Shown piece by piece: positions 15,746 to 23,476 of a DNA stretch of 29,276 nt (its first letter is position 1; every line of letters starts with the position of its first letter). Both the position numbers and the translations under genes were made by a program. This DNA is from Granulosicoccus sp965367215 (GTDB lineage: Bacteria; Pseudomonadota; Gammaproteobacteria; Granulosicoccales; Granulosicoccaceae). The notes under the pieces were generated by a model. The model was given only the letters and a program-made list of their open reading frames with translations, had not been told where the DNA came from and searched no databases. Location of the stretch: positions 1 to 29,276 of the forward strand of contig CBDUIJ010000032.1 in the NCBI GenBank assembly GCA_965367215.1, written 5' to 3'.

Positions 15746-16728
15746 GGGGGAAATTGCTCGCCGGTTCGCTCGTGGGATCGCCCTTGGCCTGCCAGGATCA
15801 ACAGACCGATCAACAGCAGGCCCTGCGGCCACTGTCGGAGATCCTGCCGCAGAATCACGGGAGGGGCGGCCACTTCTGCGCTCTCCAGCTTGTCAATGGC
15901 GCTGTATACCCCCTGCAGGTCCGTGCTGTCGGTGGCTCGGAAGAACTGACCACCGGCCTGTTCTGCAACCTCCCTGAGTGTTTCTTCATCGAGGTCCGCG
16001 GACTGGGCAGTCTGGTAGCCTCCGCGTTCTCCATCGACGCTTCCCAGAGCGATGGTATGGATCCGGATGCCCAGTTGTTCTGCCAGCTGCGCCGCACTTT
16101 CCGGTTCCACCGAGCCTGCGTTGTTGGTGCCATCGGATAACAAGACGATGGCCTTGTGCTCTGCAGGGTCGCCTTGCAGAGTCTGAATGGACAGACCGAT
16201 GGCATCGCCGATGGCGGTGGATCTCCCCGCCATACCGATACCTGCGCTATCGAGTATATTGCTCAGCGCCCCCAGATCGAAGGTCAGTGGTGAGGCGATG
16301 AACGCCTCCTTGCCATACAGTACCAGGCTCAGACGATCGCCCTTGCGTCGCGCCATGAAGTCACCTGCCACCTTCTTCACGATACTCAGTCGATCGCCGG
16401 TTTCGCCATCGAGCGAAAAATCCTGCCTCTCCATGCTGCCCGACACGTCAACAGCCAGTGCGATGGCCCGACCGCTGACCGGCTGTACCACCGCATCCCC
16501 AGGGAGCCAGGGTTGAGCTATTGAAGTCAGTAACAATGCCCAGCAGCACCATGACAGCCACTGTCTGAGAGACATTCGCCTGTGCGTTTGTCTTGCCAGC
16601 GCTTGCAGGGCCTCGTCCATGACTGGCGGTATGTCGATAGCCGTCAGCACCGGTTCGCGGCGCAAGCGCTGCAGCAGCCATGGCAGTGGCAGGAGCAGAA
16701 ATATCCATGGCCAGTTGAAATGGATCAC
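15742..16728 (-). CDS. Membrane VWA-domain protein (BatA-like)
   Basis: This is a 328-residue protein. Two N-terminal hydrophobic segments (about residues 5-20 and 55-75) precede a VWA domain with a perfect MIDAS, DVSGS (residues 94-98). 'RKGDRLSLVLYGKEAFIASPLTFD', 'AGRSTAIGDAIGLSIQ' and 'IVLLSDGTNNAG' follow, with a C-terminal hydrophobic helix (about 303-318). This is the standard BatA arrangement and length. It overlaps its upstream gene by ATGA and its downstream gene by ATGA, which points to translational coupling in a single mRNA. Established for the family: membrane-anchored VWA proteins partner with MoxR ATPases. Inferred here: action on maturation of the PQQ dehydrogenase. Confidence 0.88.
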   Translation of the reverse strand: MIHFNWPWIFLLLPLPWLLQRLRREPVLTAIDIPPVMDEALQALARQTHRRMSLRQWLSWCCWALLLTSIAQPWLPGDAVVQPVSGRAIALAVDVSGSMERQDFSLDGETGDRLSIVKKVAGDFMARRKGDRLSLVLYGKEAFIASPLTFDLGALSNILDSAGIGMAGRSTAIGDAIGLSIQTLQGDPAEHKAIVLLSDGTNNAGSVEPESAAQLAEQLGIRIHTIALGSVDGERGGYQTAQSADLDEETLREVAEQAGGQFFRATDSTDLQGVYSAIDKLESAEVAAPPVILRQDLRQWPQGLLLIGLLILAGQGRSHERTGEQFPP

Positions 16729-17222
16729 CGGGCGGCCCGGCTGCCTTGTTGCAGGGAAGTGCTACGAGGCCTTGTCGGCAATTGGCGGATCAGTCGTTCG
16801 AGCTGTGTACACAGCGTCTGCAGTTCCTCGTCGGTCAGCTGTGGTGGCTTGTACAGCGCATTGCCGAATATCTGCCCCGTCGATTGCGTGAACCAGTCAG
16901 TGGCAAATTCCTTGTCAAGATCCATGAGCCAGGCTTGCGTATCGTTGGACACATGACCGTGTCGATAAAGCAGAATCTGTCTGAGCAGCTTTGCCAGTGT
17001 CAGGATGGCTGGCGCCGTTGCCATGTTGCGTGCCTGACGTATCTGGAACAGAGCATCGCGTCGCCATTGTTCGTGCGTTCGGCGCCGGCGGCGGTAGAGC
17101 CCCAGTACGATCGCCAGCAGTATCAACAGGTTGGCAAGAATCAACCAGAGGGAGACGCCTTCAGGCGCCGGTGGCAGCTGGACATCGCGCAGTTGGCTGA
17201 GTATCTGTTCCGTCTGGTTCAT
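16725..17222 (-). CDS. DUF4381 domain-containing protein
   Basis: From the ATG at 17222 this is a 165-residue protein. A short N-terminal segment ('LSQLRDVQLPPAPEGVSLW') precedes one transmembrane helix (about residues 26-46, LILANLLILLAIVLGLY), a run of arginines (positive-inside) and a cytoplasmic helical domain with 'LAKLLRQILLYRHG' and 'WLMDLDKEF'. This is the DUF4381 layout, always found between DUF58 and VWA genes in MoxR operons. The frame is open upstream to 17354, but the extension has no family similarity and would run nearly to the DUF58 stop. The Shine-Dalgarno sequence is weak. It is positioned like mxaA in methanol dehydrogenase clusters, though I cannot claim homology to MxaA. 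Confidence 0.82.
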   Translation of the reverse strand: MNQTEQILSQLRDVQLPPAPEGVSLWLILANLLILLAIVLGLYRRRRRTHEQWRRDALFQIRQARNMATAPAILTLAKLLRQILLYRHGHVSNDTQAWLMDLDKEFATDWFTQSTGQIFGNALYKPPQLTDEELQTLCTQLERLIRQLPTRPRSTSLQQGSRAAR

Positions 17223-17319
17223 CGGATCACAGAGGGTCTGTGAGTGATGGACGTGTGGGCAGGAAGAACTCGGTCTGAGGCGAGCGGGCGAGAATGCCGG
17301 GAGCCTGCCTTTGCGACAC

Positions 17320-18444
17320 TCACGGTAAATGACCACTCTGGCGCAGTGTCGCAACGATGTCCGTATTACCGGAGTCGGAATTCAGCAGGGGAATCAGAAG
17401 CTCTGCAAACCGCTTGATTCTCTGCTGCTTCTGCTGCGACAAGTGTTGCTTCAGCTGCTCGACCTGTTTGCGACTGAGTGTGGCGATACGGCGGGTCTTT
17501 TCCGTCGATGTCCCGGAGCGGTATCCGTAGTGGCCTGCAGGCAAGCCCCGTTCGAGCATCTCATCGTTGACATGAATGGCAACCTGGCGAGTCGCCTGCG
17601 ACAGGGCATTCATGGCCTCATCGAAATGCTGGCCGAGCTGGTCGAAGGCGCTGACCCAGATCACGGAGCCGTGCAATTGGCGTTGCGCACTCAGCCAGTG
17701 AGCCACCTGTTCCAGTGTGATGGCCGCATTTGTGATGGTGGTGTCAGCACTGGTCGGGGAAATCAGTGCATCCGGATGGGTGTCTGCATAAGCGCTTGTC
17801 GCCAGCGTGTCAGCCGCAGCTCTGTCAGTGTGATCGCTTCCCGCTGTTCCCGCTGAGACTGCAGGATCAGTTGACGGCGAATTCTCGGTGGCCCTGGAAG
17901 GCAAGTCGCTGGTGTCGGTTTGCTGTCGAGCAGCCTCGAAGCGTCTTGCCAGTAGTGCGCAGGCATCAATGGCCGCACGATGTCCACCGCCATTTTCACT
18001 GACGGCCAATCCGGCATCAGCAATGCCGATGACGCATACCCGGCTACCGCTCTCGATCGCCTGCCACAGCAAGCGTGCCGTCAGATGGCAGGCCGTTGCC
18101 GAACGCAGTGCTCGTGTACCGGTAAACATGGAGCGGCGAAGATCGGTCAGCAGCGTGACACGGTGTTCGCGCTCTTCGCGATACAGTCGGGTATGCAGGG
18201 TGTTGGTGCGAGCACTGGCTTTCCAGTCGATATGCCGCAGCTCATCCCCGGCGCTGTAATGCCGCAGGTCATCGAAATCGGTGCCATGGCCGCGCCGTGC
18301 GCCGCGGAAATTCCCGGTCCACTGTCCCGAGCCGGCAGGTTGATGCAGGGTGCTCTCGCGGGCGGTGTGTCGTTCATCCAGTAGAGACTGGACGCTGACA
18401 GAGACTGCCGGGTCCATCAGCGTGTCAGAGACCATGACGCTCAT
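17320..18444 (-). CDS. DUF58 domain-containing protein (MxaS-like)
   Basis: From the ATG at 18444 this is a 374-residue cytoplasmic protein with the DUF58 core 'GDELRHIDWKASARTNTLHT' (about residues 66-85) and 'LYREEREHRVTLLTDLRRSM' (about 87-106), a VWA-like fold. Residues ~173-240 are a Ser/Thr/Asp/Ala-rich low-complexity insert that interrupts the domain before 'LEQVAHWLSAQRQ'. The C-terminal part ('RIATLSRKQVEQLKQHLSQQKQ') is helical. The frame is open upstream to 18651, overlapping the moxR stop. Starts at 18435 or 18417 are also possible because no ribosome-binding site stands out. DUF58 proteins regularly pair with MoxR ATPases, and MxaS is the methylotroph counterpart. Confidence 0.83.
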   Translation of the reverse strand: MSVMVSDTLMDPAVSVSVQSLLDERHTARESTLHQPAGSGQWTGNFRGARRGHGTDFDDLRHYSAGDELRHIDWKASARTNTLHTRLYREEREHRVTLLTDLRRSMFTGTRALRSATACHLTARLLWQAIESGSRVCVIGIADAGLAVSENGGGHRAAIDACALLARRFEAARQQTDTSDLPSRATENSPSTDPAVSAGTAGSDHTDRAAADTLATSAYADTHPDALISPTSADTTITNAAITLEQVAHWLSAQRQLHGSVIWVSAFDQLGQHFDEAMNALSQATRQVAIHVNDEMLERGLPAGHYGYRSGTSTEKTRRIATLSRKQVEQLKQHLSQQKQQRIKRFAELLIPLLNSDSGNTDIVATLRQSGHLP

Positions 18445-18526
18445 CTCAGGCAGAGTGTGCAATATGGTGTGCTCGAGACCATTGTGCCTGAATGCTGGGA
18501 CGGGGCCTTGGCGTGAGCATCCGCCA

Positions 18527-19522
18527 TCAAACGCGTGGCGTGGATTCCAGCAGATCCTGGACAACCTGACGGTTGGTGGTGCCGGCAGCTCGTGCGCGAT
18601 AATCCAGCGCAATACGCCCGCACAGGATATCCGGTGCCAGGCAGGCAACATCGTCTGGTGTCACGAATTCCCGCCCATCGAGCCAGGCGGTGGCGCGTGA
18701 GGCGATCGCCAGATTGATCGAGGCGCGTGGACTGGCTGCCTGGGCAATCATCGCAGCCGATTTGCCACCGGCGCCAAGCCCGCGAGTGGCGCCAACCAGG
18801 CGCACGATGTAGTCACGGACGGCTTCCGACAGGAATACCTGTGACACGGCCTCTCTGGCGCGCAGAACGAGGTCGCCGTCTCCGATAGCTGCCGTGTCAG
18901 GCAATTCGCGCAGTGGATCCGGTTCACTCAGTACCTGATCGAGAATCCTGCGCTCCTGCTCGATGCCGGGCAGGTCGATGTTGACGAAGAACATGAAACG
19001 GTCAAGCTGTGCCTCGGGCAGGGGGTAGGTGCCTTCGTGCTCGATCGGGTTCTGAGTCGCTGCGACAAGAAACGGTTCCTGCAGTTTTCGCGTGACCCCG
19101 TTGGTGGTGATCTGATGTTCTCCCATGGCCTCCAGCAGGGCGCTTTGCACCTTGGGAGGCGCCCGGTTCACTTCGTCGACCAGCACGATATGGTTGAACA
19201 GTGGACCGGCATTGAATCTGAATTCGCCAGTTTGCTGCTGGAAGATATCGGTGCCCGTGATATCGGCAGGCAGCAGGTCCGGGGTGGCCTGCACTCGCAC
19301 AAAGCTGACGTCCAGCAATTGGGCAAAGCGGTTGATGGTGCGAGTCTTGGCAACCCCGGGCGGTCCTTCGATCAACAGATGCCCGCCAGTGAGCAGGGCA
19401 ACCAGTAGTCTGTCTATCAGGCTCTCGAGTCCGACCAGTTGACCTGCAAGCCTGGTTCTGAGCAACTGCAGAGAGGCAAAGGTGCTTTCCAGCTCCGCTT
19501 GCCTGGCGGAATCTGCATTCAT
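18527..19522 (-). CDS. MoxR-family AAA+ ATPase
   Basis: This is a 331-residue ATPase with Walker A GPPGVAKT (residues 53-60), Walker B IVLVDE (112-117) followed by 'VNRAPPKVQSALLEAM', sensor 1 around Asn158 in 'AATQNPIEHEGTYPLPEAQLDRF' (family signature, quoted in two parts) and a C-terminal helical lid with 'SPRASINLAIASRA'. Length and motifs are complete. MoxR proteins act as chaperone-like ATPases together with VWA-domain partners. The founding member is needed for methanol dehydrogenase activity in methylotrophs. It starts in an ATGA overlap with the CXXCW-protein stop. The position between CXXCW protein and DUF58 argues for a role in activating or metallating the nearby PQQ dehydrogenase. 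Confidence 0.92.
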   Translation of the reverse strand: MNADSARQAELESTFASLQLLRTRLAGQLVGLESLIDRLLVALLTGGHLLIEGPPGVAKTRTINRFAQLLDVSFVRVQATPDLLPADITGTDIFQQQTGEFRFNAGPLFNHIVLVDEVNRAPPKVQSALLEAMGEHQITTNGVTRKLQEPFLVAATQNPIEHEGTYPLPEAQLDRFMFFVNIDLPGIEQERRILDQVLSEPDPLRELPDTAAIGDGDLVLRAREAVSQVFLSEAVRDYIVRLVGATRGLGAGGKSAAMIAQAASPRASINLAIASRATAWLDGREFVTPDDVACLAPDILCGRIALDYRARAAGTTNRQVVQDLLESTPRV

Positions 19523-20112
19523 GGGAGATTGGCAGCGGGGGTTGTATCGTCAAGGAAATTCACTGGCTGAATCCGGATCAATTCGCCGTTTTCCTCCTGC
19601 CATCCATCCGTACCCAGTGGGTACCAGTGAACGGCGCTGTAGCCCCAGAGAATTGCCCGGCGCGCAGCATTCCAGCTCTGCCAGCAATCGGCGGTGCAGA
19701 AGAAAGCCATGGGTCTGTCCAGCTCGCCTTGAGTCAGTCTTGCAATATTGCGCCGGAAATAATCCTCTGCTTCACTGCTCAATGTCCCGCGACCGACTTC
19801 AGGCAACCAGATGGAACCGGGAATCGACAGACGTATCTCCGAGGTCACCCAGGAACCGTCGAAGGGGTCCGGCCCCAGGCCTTTGGGCGGGTAGACATCG
19901 ATCAGCAAGGCCTCTTCCTGTTTTCTGAAAGCGGCAAGCTGACTCGTGTCCAGCGTGGTTCCACCGGGCACATCAGCCGGCACAGGAGCGCGATAGCGTT
20001 CCATGCGCAACCCGGTGTCCGGGTCGACGTCATAGCCCTCTAGTGACAGTTCAGCGCCGAATGCACAACTGGCAAACAGCGCCACTATGATAAACAGGGT
20101 TCTTTCCAGCAT
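19519..20112 (-). CDS. PQQ-dependent catabolism-associated CXXCW-motif protein
   Basis: This is a 197-residue exported protein with a signal peptide (FIIVALFASCAFG, cleaved near residue 20). The C-terminal half has the family signature 'FFCTADCWQSWNAARRA' (Cys139, Cys143, Trp144) followed by 'GYSAVHWYPLGTDGWQ', a rhodanese-like fold. 'LLIDVYPP' near residue 70 fits the rhodanese beta-strand start. Although named CXXCW, the visible spacing is Cys-x3-Cys-Trp. It is the first gene of the leftward operon, in ATGA overlap with moxR. The family occurs almost only beside PQQ-dependent alcohol dehydrogenases. A periplasmic redox or sulfur-handling role is inferred, not known. Confidence 0.88.
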   Translation of the reverse strand: MLERTLFIIVALFASCAFGAELSLEGYDVDPDTGLRMERYRAPVPADVPGGTTLDTSQLAAFRKQEEALLIDVYPPKGLGPDPFDGSWVTSEIRLSIPGSIWLPEVGRGTLSSEAEDYFRRNIARLTQGELDRPMAFFCTADCWQSWNAARRAILWGYSAVHWYPLGTDGWQEENGELIRIQPVNFLDDTTPAANLP

Positions 20113-20148
20113 GAGTCGTAGTATGCGCTGTGCGGTTACCGGAAGCAG

Positions 20149-20168
20149 TGGTACAAAAGTTCAACACC
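20149..20168 (+). promoter_or_regulatory. Putative operator, copy A
   Basis: GTGGTACAAAAGTTCAACAC is an imperfect dyad around a central AAAA. A similar sequence lies exactly 63 bp downstream (six helical turns) and a third upstream of the dehydrogenase gene. It is likely a binding site for a regulator of alcohol oxidation genes; which regulator is unknown. Confidence 0.4.
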
Positions 20169-20211
20169 CGGGGCCAGGCGTGGTGCTCCGCCGCCCTGTC
20201 ATGGCAAGGGG

Positions 20212-20230
20212 TGGTTCCAAAAGTACCATG
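20212..20230 (+). promoter_or_regulatory. Putative operator, copy B
   Basis: GTGGTTCCAAAAGTACCAT shares GTGG, CAAAAGT and the dyad layout with copy A, on the same strand and on the same face of the helix (63 bp offset). It lies just upstream of the weak rightward promoter candidate. Confidence 0.4.
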
Positions 20231-20293
20231 TTGGCGAGGTATCGGTTTGGGCTACCCTTGCGTCCTTCGTTGGTATACGGGTTGTAGAACGCT

Positions 20294-20740
20294 ATGAAAA
20301 AACGTTTCCTGACTGGTGCGGTATCGGTACTGGTGTTATCTCAGTTCATGCTTGTCAAGACAGGCTTTGGCCACGGTGATGTTCAGCCACAGGCCGTCGA
20401 GACGGAAGGCCTGGAAGCCTTGCCGGAAGAAATTGCAATGGAAAATCCCTACCGGACCATGGGTGGGGAGCAGTACGAGTTGGCCAGGAGTATCGGTTCA
20501 TCCGCCTACAACACCAATTGTGCTCGCTGCCATGGACTGGAGGCCATATCAGGTGGGATTGCTCCGGACCTGCGCCTGCTCGAAGACGGTGAGTTCGGCG
20601 ATGAATGGTTCATGGAAAGAATACGAAAGGGCTATACCCAGAACGGTACCTACAAGATGCCTCCTTTCGAGAACATCCTGAGCCAGGAGGCCATGTGGGC
20701 AATACGCTCTTATACAGAAACTCAGCCGCGTCCAGAATAA
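20294..20740 (+). CDS. pedF: Cytochrome c-550, PedF type
   Basis: This is a 148-residue periplasmic c-type cytochrome. After a signal peptide (cleaved around residue 26) comes the PedF hallmark 'HGDVQPQAVETEGL'. A single haem-attachment site, CARCH (Cys76, Cys79, His80), lies within 'SAYNTNCARCHGLEAISGG', and 'YKMPPF' supplies Met122 as the probable sixth haem ligand. In Pseudomonas, cytochrome c-550 of this type accepts electrons from the PQQ-dependent alcohol dehydrogenases (ExaB/PedF roles). It heads the rightward unit; only three bases separate its stop from the next start. The ribosome-binding site is weak. Confidence 0.88.
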   Translation: MKKRFLTGAVSVLVLSQFMLVKTGFGHGDVQPQAVETEGLEALPEEIAMENPYRTMGGEQYELARSIGSSAYNTNCARCHGLEAISGGIAPDLRLLEDGEFGDEWFMERIRKGYTQNGTYKMPPFENILSQEAMWAIRSYTETQPRPE

Positions 20741-20743
20741 TCG

Positions 20744-21622
20744 ATGACAACCCGAATGGTTGGCTTCAGGCAATGCCTGCGTCATCTTGCAGTACTGGGT
20801 CTGCTTGCAATCGGGCTGAGTTCGCCCGGTCTGCAGGCGAGGCCTGTGGACGACGTGGTCGACAGCGGTAAACTGGTGGTGTTTGCCTACAGCGATTACG
20901 CTCCGTATTCATGGAAGGATGAGGCAGGAGAAGCACAGGGCATCGATGTGGAAATCGGACGTCGTTTTGCAGAGAGTCTGGGCGTCGATGTCGAATTCCT
21001 GATCCGTGGTGCCGATGAGAACCTGGATGACGATCTGCGGGTGAATATCTGGAAGGGCGACATCGTCTACGGCAAGTATGCGGATGTCATGATGCATGTG
21101 CCCTACGATCGGGAAGTCGATGCGCGTAACGAACTGGCGGTGTTGACCTCGCCGTATTTTCAGGAACAGATGGCGCTGCTCCACAATCGGGCGATTCACC
21201 CGACGGTCGAGACTTTCGGGCGATTCGTCACCAATCCCATTGCCGTTGAAGTGGATACCGCAGGCGACTTCTTCCTGTCCAATGCCTTTCGTGGGCAGTT
21301 GTTGCAGAGCATCCGGCGCGGTCGCACATTCAAGGATGCCCAGCAGTTGTACACGAGTGAAGAGGTTGGTGCTCTGATGGGCGCGCGTGCCCAGATGGAG
21401 TGGGTGGCGCACGAATCGCCTGACATCGATTCGCAAATCGTGCAACCACCCATGCCCGGTATTGTCAGAACGGGTTGGCCCATCGGGATTGCCGTGAAGC
21501 ACGATAGCCGCGATCTGGGCTATGCACTGGGCGATGTGCTCACTGAGATGATCGACTCGGGAGACATGAAGGATCTCTATGCACGCTATGGAGTAGAGTG
21601 GTTGCCTGCAGAATTGCCATGA
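20744..21622 (+). CDS. Quinoprotein dehydrogenase-associated periplasmic binding protein (MxaJ/XoxJ-like)
   Basis: This is a 292-residue exported protein with a signal peptide ending near residue 32 (GLQARP). It has a type 2 periplasmic-binding fold: 'LVVFAYSDYAPYSWKDEAG', 'IDVEIGRRFAESLGVDVEFL', 'YADVMMHVPYDREVD' and 'SPYFQEQMALLHN'. This composition is that of the 'quinoprotein dehydrogenase-associated' solute-binding family that includes MxaJ and XoxJ. Those proteins are linked to activation of methanol dehydrogenase rather than to transport, and no transporter subunits are next to it here. It starts three bases after the cytochrome stop and ends seven bases before the next chosen start + overlap region, so it is in the same operon. 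Confidence 0.87.
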   Translation: MTTRMVGFRQCLRHLAVLGLLAIGLSSPGLQARPVDDVVDSGKLVVFAYSDYAPYSWKDEAGEAQGIDVEIGRRFAESLGVDVEFLIRGADENLDDDLRVNIWKGDIVYGKYADVMMHVPYDREVDARNELAVLTSPYFQEQMALLHNRAIHPTVETFGRFVTNPIAVEVDTAGDFFLSNAFRGQLLQSIRRGRTFKDAQQLYTSEEVGALMGARAQMEWVAHESPDIDSQIVQPPMPGIVRTGWPIGIAVKHDSRDLGYALGDVLTEMIDSGDMKDLYARYGVEWLPAELP

Positions 21623-21626
21623 GGTG
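21621..21626 (+). promoter_or_regulatory. Ribosome-binding site deciding the start of the SoxYZ-like gene
   Basis: GAGGTG overlaps the stop codon of the preceding gene and stands six bases before the ATG at 21633. It makes that ATG preferable to the in-frame GTG at 21624, which lies inside the site. Confidence 0.6.
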
Positions 21627-21632
21627 TGCACC

Positions 21633-22424
21633 ATGAAGTATTGGGCAAGAGTCGCTGTTGTATTATGCATGGCGCTCGCCAGTTCCGTTTCGCTGGCCAG
21701 AGAATTGCCGGAGGACCCCTTTCAGTCAGTGATGTGGGAAGCCATGGCAGAGCGTTTCATGCCCGATGGCGAGATAGTCTTTGATGAACGTGTCCGAGTC
21801 ATGGCACCGCTGTCAGCTGAAAATCAGTTTCATGTGCCCGTGACTGTCGATGCTACCGCGCTGGAAGGCGTGGTCGAGATCGTGGCCGTTGCCGATCTGA
21901 ATCCCATTCCGCTGGTCATGAGCCTGCGTCCTTCGGACGCTCTGGCCTTCATCGGCTTCAGACTCAAATTGCAGCAGACATCACCGATTCATGTCGGTGT
22001 TCGCACCCGCGATGGCGTGTGGCATGTGGGTGGTGCAATCGTGGATGCGGCCGGTGGTGGTTGTACCGCGCCAGCCGCAGCGCACGGTAACAGCAGCTGG
22101 ATGCAGACGCTAGGCGAGACGCGCGCTTATGCCGGGCGGGATGATGACAGTACGGCGCGCATGACCCTGCGCATGCGTCACCCAATGGATACCGGTCTGG
22201 CTGCAGGTATTCCGGCGTTCTACCTCAACGAGCTGGCGGTCAGGAATGATGCAGGAAAGCTCATTGCCGAGCTCGATCTGTACGAGCCTGTCAGTGAAAA
22301 TCCAACGCTGACCCTCAAACCTCGTGTGGGTCCTGAAGAGTCGATTCTGCATGTGTCCTCACGAGACACTGAAGGCAATACGTTCAGCTTCCCACTGGAT
22401 GTGCCTGCCGCCACCGGACTGTGA
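21633..22424 (+). CDS. Quinoprotein dehydrogenase-associated SoxYZ-like carrier protein
   Basis: This is a 263-residue exported protein: a signal peptide (MKYWARVAVVLCMALASSVS, ending LA) and a mature region that fuses SoxY- and SoxZ-like halves. The SoxY-like half ends with 'GGAIVDAAGGGCTAPA' near residue 140, whose GGGC motif offers one conserved cysteine for carrying a substrate or sulfur group. The SoxZ-like half carries 'RMRHPMDTGL' and 'FYLNELAVRNDAGKLIAELD'. In sulfur oxidation the equivalent Cys bears the sulfur intermediate. What is carried in quinoprotein clusters is unknown. It sits between the MxaJ-like gene and the metallohydrolase gene, its usual partner. Confidence 0.86.
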   Translation: MKYWARVAVVLCMALASSVSLARELPEDPFQSVMWEAMAERFMPDGEIVFDERVRVMAPLSAENQFHVPVTVDATALEGVVEIVAVADLNPIPLVMSLRPSDALAFIGFRLKLQQTSPIHVGVRTRDGVWHVGGAIVDAAGGGCTAPAAAHGNSSWMQTLGETRAYAGRDDDSTARMTLRMRHPMDTGLAAGIPAFYLNELAVRNDAGKLIAELDLYEPVSENPTLTLKPRVGPEESILHVSSRDTEGNTFSFPLDVPAATGL

Positions 22425-22435
22425 AAACACCGCCA

Positions 22436-23443
22436 ATGACTGATCGTCAATCCCGATACAGCAGAGCCAGCGCGGCCCCGATATCGAAGTCACGAAGGCA
22501 GGTCATGCAGTGGTTTGCGGCCGGCTGCGGCTGTGCCATCTGTGGCTCTGCCAGTGCACGATTGCTGGACTTCGACCTCATGGCGGTCGAGGTGGCCTCG
22601 AAGACCTGGGCGGTGCTGGGGCGTACCGAATACTTCAACATGGACAACGGCGGCAATATCGTCAATGTGGCCTTCGTGGAAGTGCCCGATGGTGTCGTCG
22701 TCATCGATACCGGTCCCTCGAAACGCTACGGCGATGCCTTGCGCGTACTGATTGAAAAGACCGTACCGGGCAAGCCGATACTGCGGGTCTACAACACGCA
22801 TCATCATCCGGATCATTTCCTGGGCAATCAGTCATTCGACTCCTCTGTCATTGCGGCGCCGCAGAAGGTCATAGACAACATCGAGCTGGAAGGCAATGGA
22901 TTTGCCGATAACATGTACCGCTTGCTCGGTGACTGGATGAGGGGCACCAATGCGGTCGCACCAGGCATTGCCTTGCAGGCTGATCGTGAAGATGTGGGAG
23001 GACGAGCGTTCTCGCTGTATTATCTTTCGGGTCATACCAGCAGTGACTTTGTCATCCGGGATGACGAGACCGGCGTGCTGTTCGCCGGCGATCTGGCCTT
23101 TCTGTATCGCGCGCCGACAACACCGCATGCCGATATTCTCAGCTGGCGAGAGTCCTTGACGGTGCTGTCCGGCATCGACAAGTCCCTGCTCATACCCGGC
23201 CACGGACCCAGTGATGACAAGGATGAATCGCTGCAGCAGACAGGCGATTACATCGACTGGCTGTATGGCAGCATCAGTGACTCGGTGAAGCGCGGCCTGA
23301 CCATGAACGAGGCCATGGCCTTGCCTGTTCCCGCTCGCTTCGAAGGTCTGGGTGTGGTGCGGTCCGAGTACGAACGATCCGTCGTGCACTTGTATCCCGG
23401 ACTGGAAGATGCACTCTATCCCGTCATCGAGGTCAGTCAGTAG
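22436..23443 (+). CDS. Quinoprotein relay system zinc metallohydrolase (MBL fold)
   Basis: From the ATG at 22436 this is a 335-residue metallo-beta-lactamase-fold protein. The N-terminus has a twin-arginine-like sequence (KSRRQVMQWFAAG), suggesting Tat export. Metal ligands are visible as HHHPDH (about residues 122-127), His in 'SGHTSSD' (~200), Asp in 'FAGDLAF' (~219) and His in 'IPGHGPS' (~256), so the two-zinc site looks complete. It is related to SoxH and occurs with the SoxYZ-like carrier beside PQQ dehydrogenases. It may release or modify something carried by that protein. A GTG at 22421 in GTGA overlap with the upstream stop is an equally possible start. Confidence 0.86.
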   Translation: MTDRQSRYSRASAAPISKSRRQVMQWFAAGCGCAICGSASARLLDFDLMAVEVASKTWAVLGRTEYFNMDNGGNIVNVAFVEVPDGVVVIDTGPSKRYGDALRVLIEKTVPGKPILRVYNTHHHPDHFLGNQSFDSSVIAAPQKVIDNIELEGNGFADNMYRLLGDWMRGTNAVAPGIALQADREDVGGRAFSLYYLSGHTSSDFVIRDDETGVLFAGDLAFLYRAPTTPHADILSWRESLTVLSGIDKSLLIPGHGPSDDKDESLQQTGDYIDWLYGSISDSVKRGLTMNEAMALPVPARFEGLGVVRSEYERSVVHLYPGLEDALYPVIEVSQ

Positions 23444-23460
23444 GGATTCGACCCACTAGA

Positions 23461-23476
23461 GTGTACCTTTGTCCAC
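23461..23476 (-). promoter_or_regulatory. Putative operator, copy C, upstream of the dehydrogenase gene
   Basis: On the minus strand this reads GTGGACAAAGGTACAC, a near-perfect dyad (GTGGAC / GTACAC around AAAG). It resembles copies A and B in the divergent region and lies 128 bp before the dehydrogenase start. The 160-bp gap here suggests that the dehydrogenase has its own promoter. Confidence 0.38.

Larger units (their letters stand above)
20113..20293. promoter_or_regulatory. Divergent promoter region of the quinoprotein locus
   Basis: These 181 bp separate the leftward CXXCW/moxR operon from the rightward cytochrome/dehydrogenase genes and must carry promoters for both. They contain two copies of a dyad motif (20149-20168 and 20212-20230). 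The best rightward sigma-70 match is weak: TTGGCG at 20232-20237 with TACCCT at 20254-20259, 16 bp apart. No convincing leftward -10/-35 pair is visible, which would fit activator-dependent transcription. Confidence 0.55.

Noticed and set aside
20248..20262. Sigma-54-like promoter (TTGGG...TTGC) before the cytochrome gene
   Set aside because: The distance between the GG and GC elements is one base short, and sigma-54 does not tolerate this.
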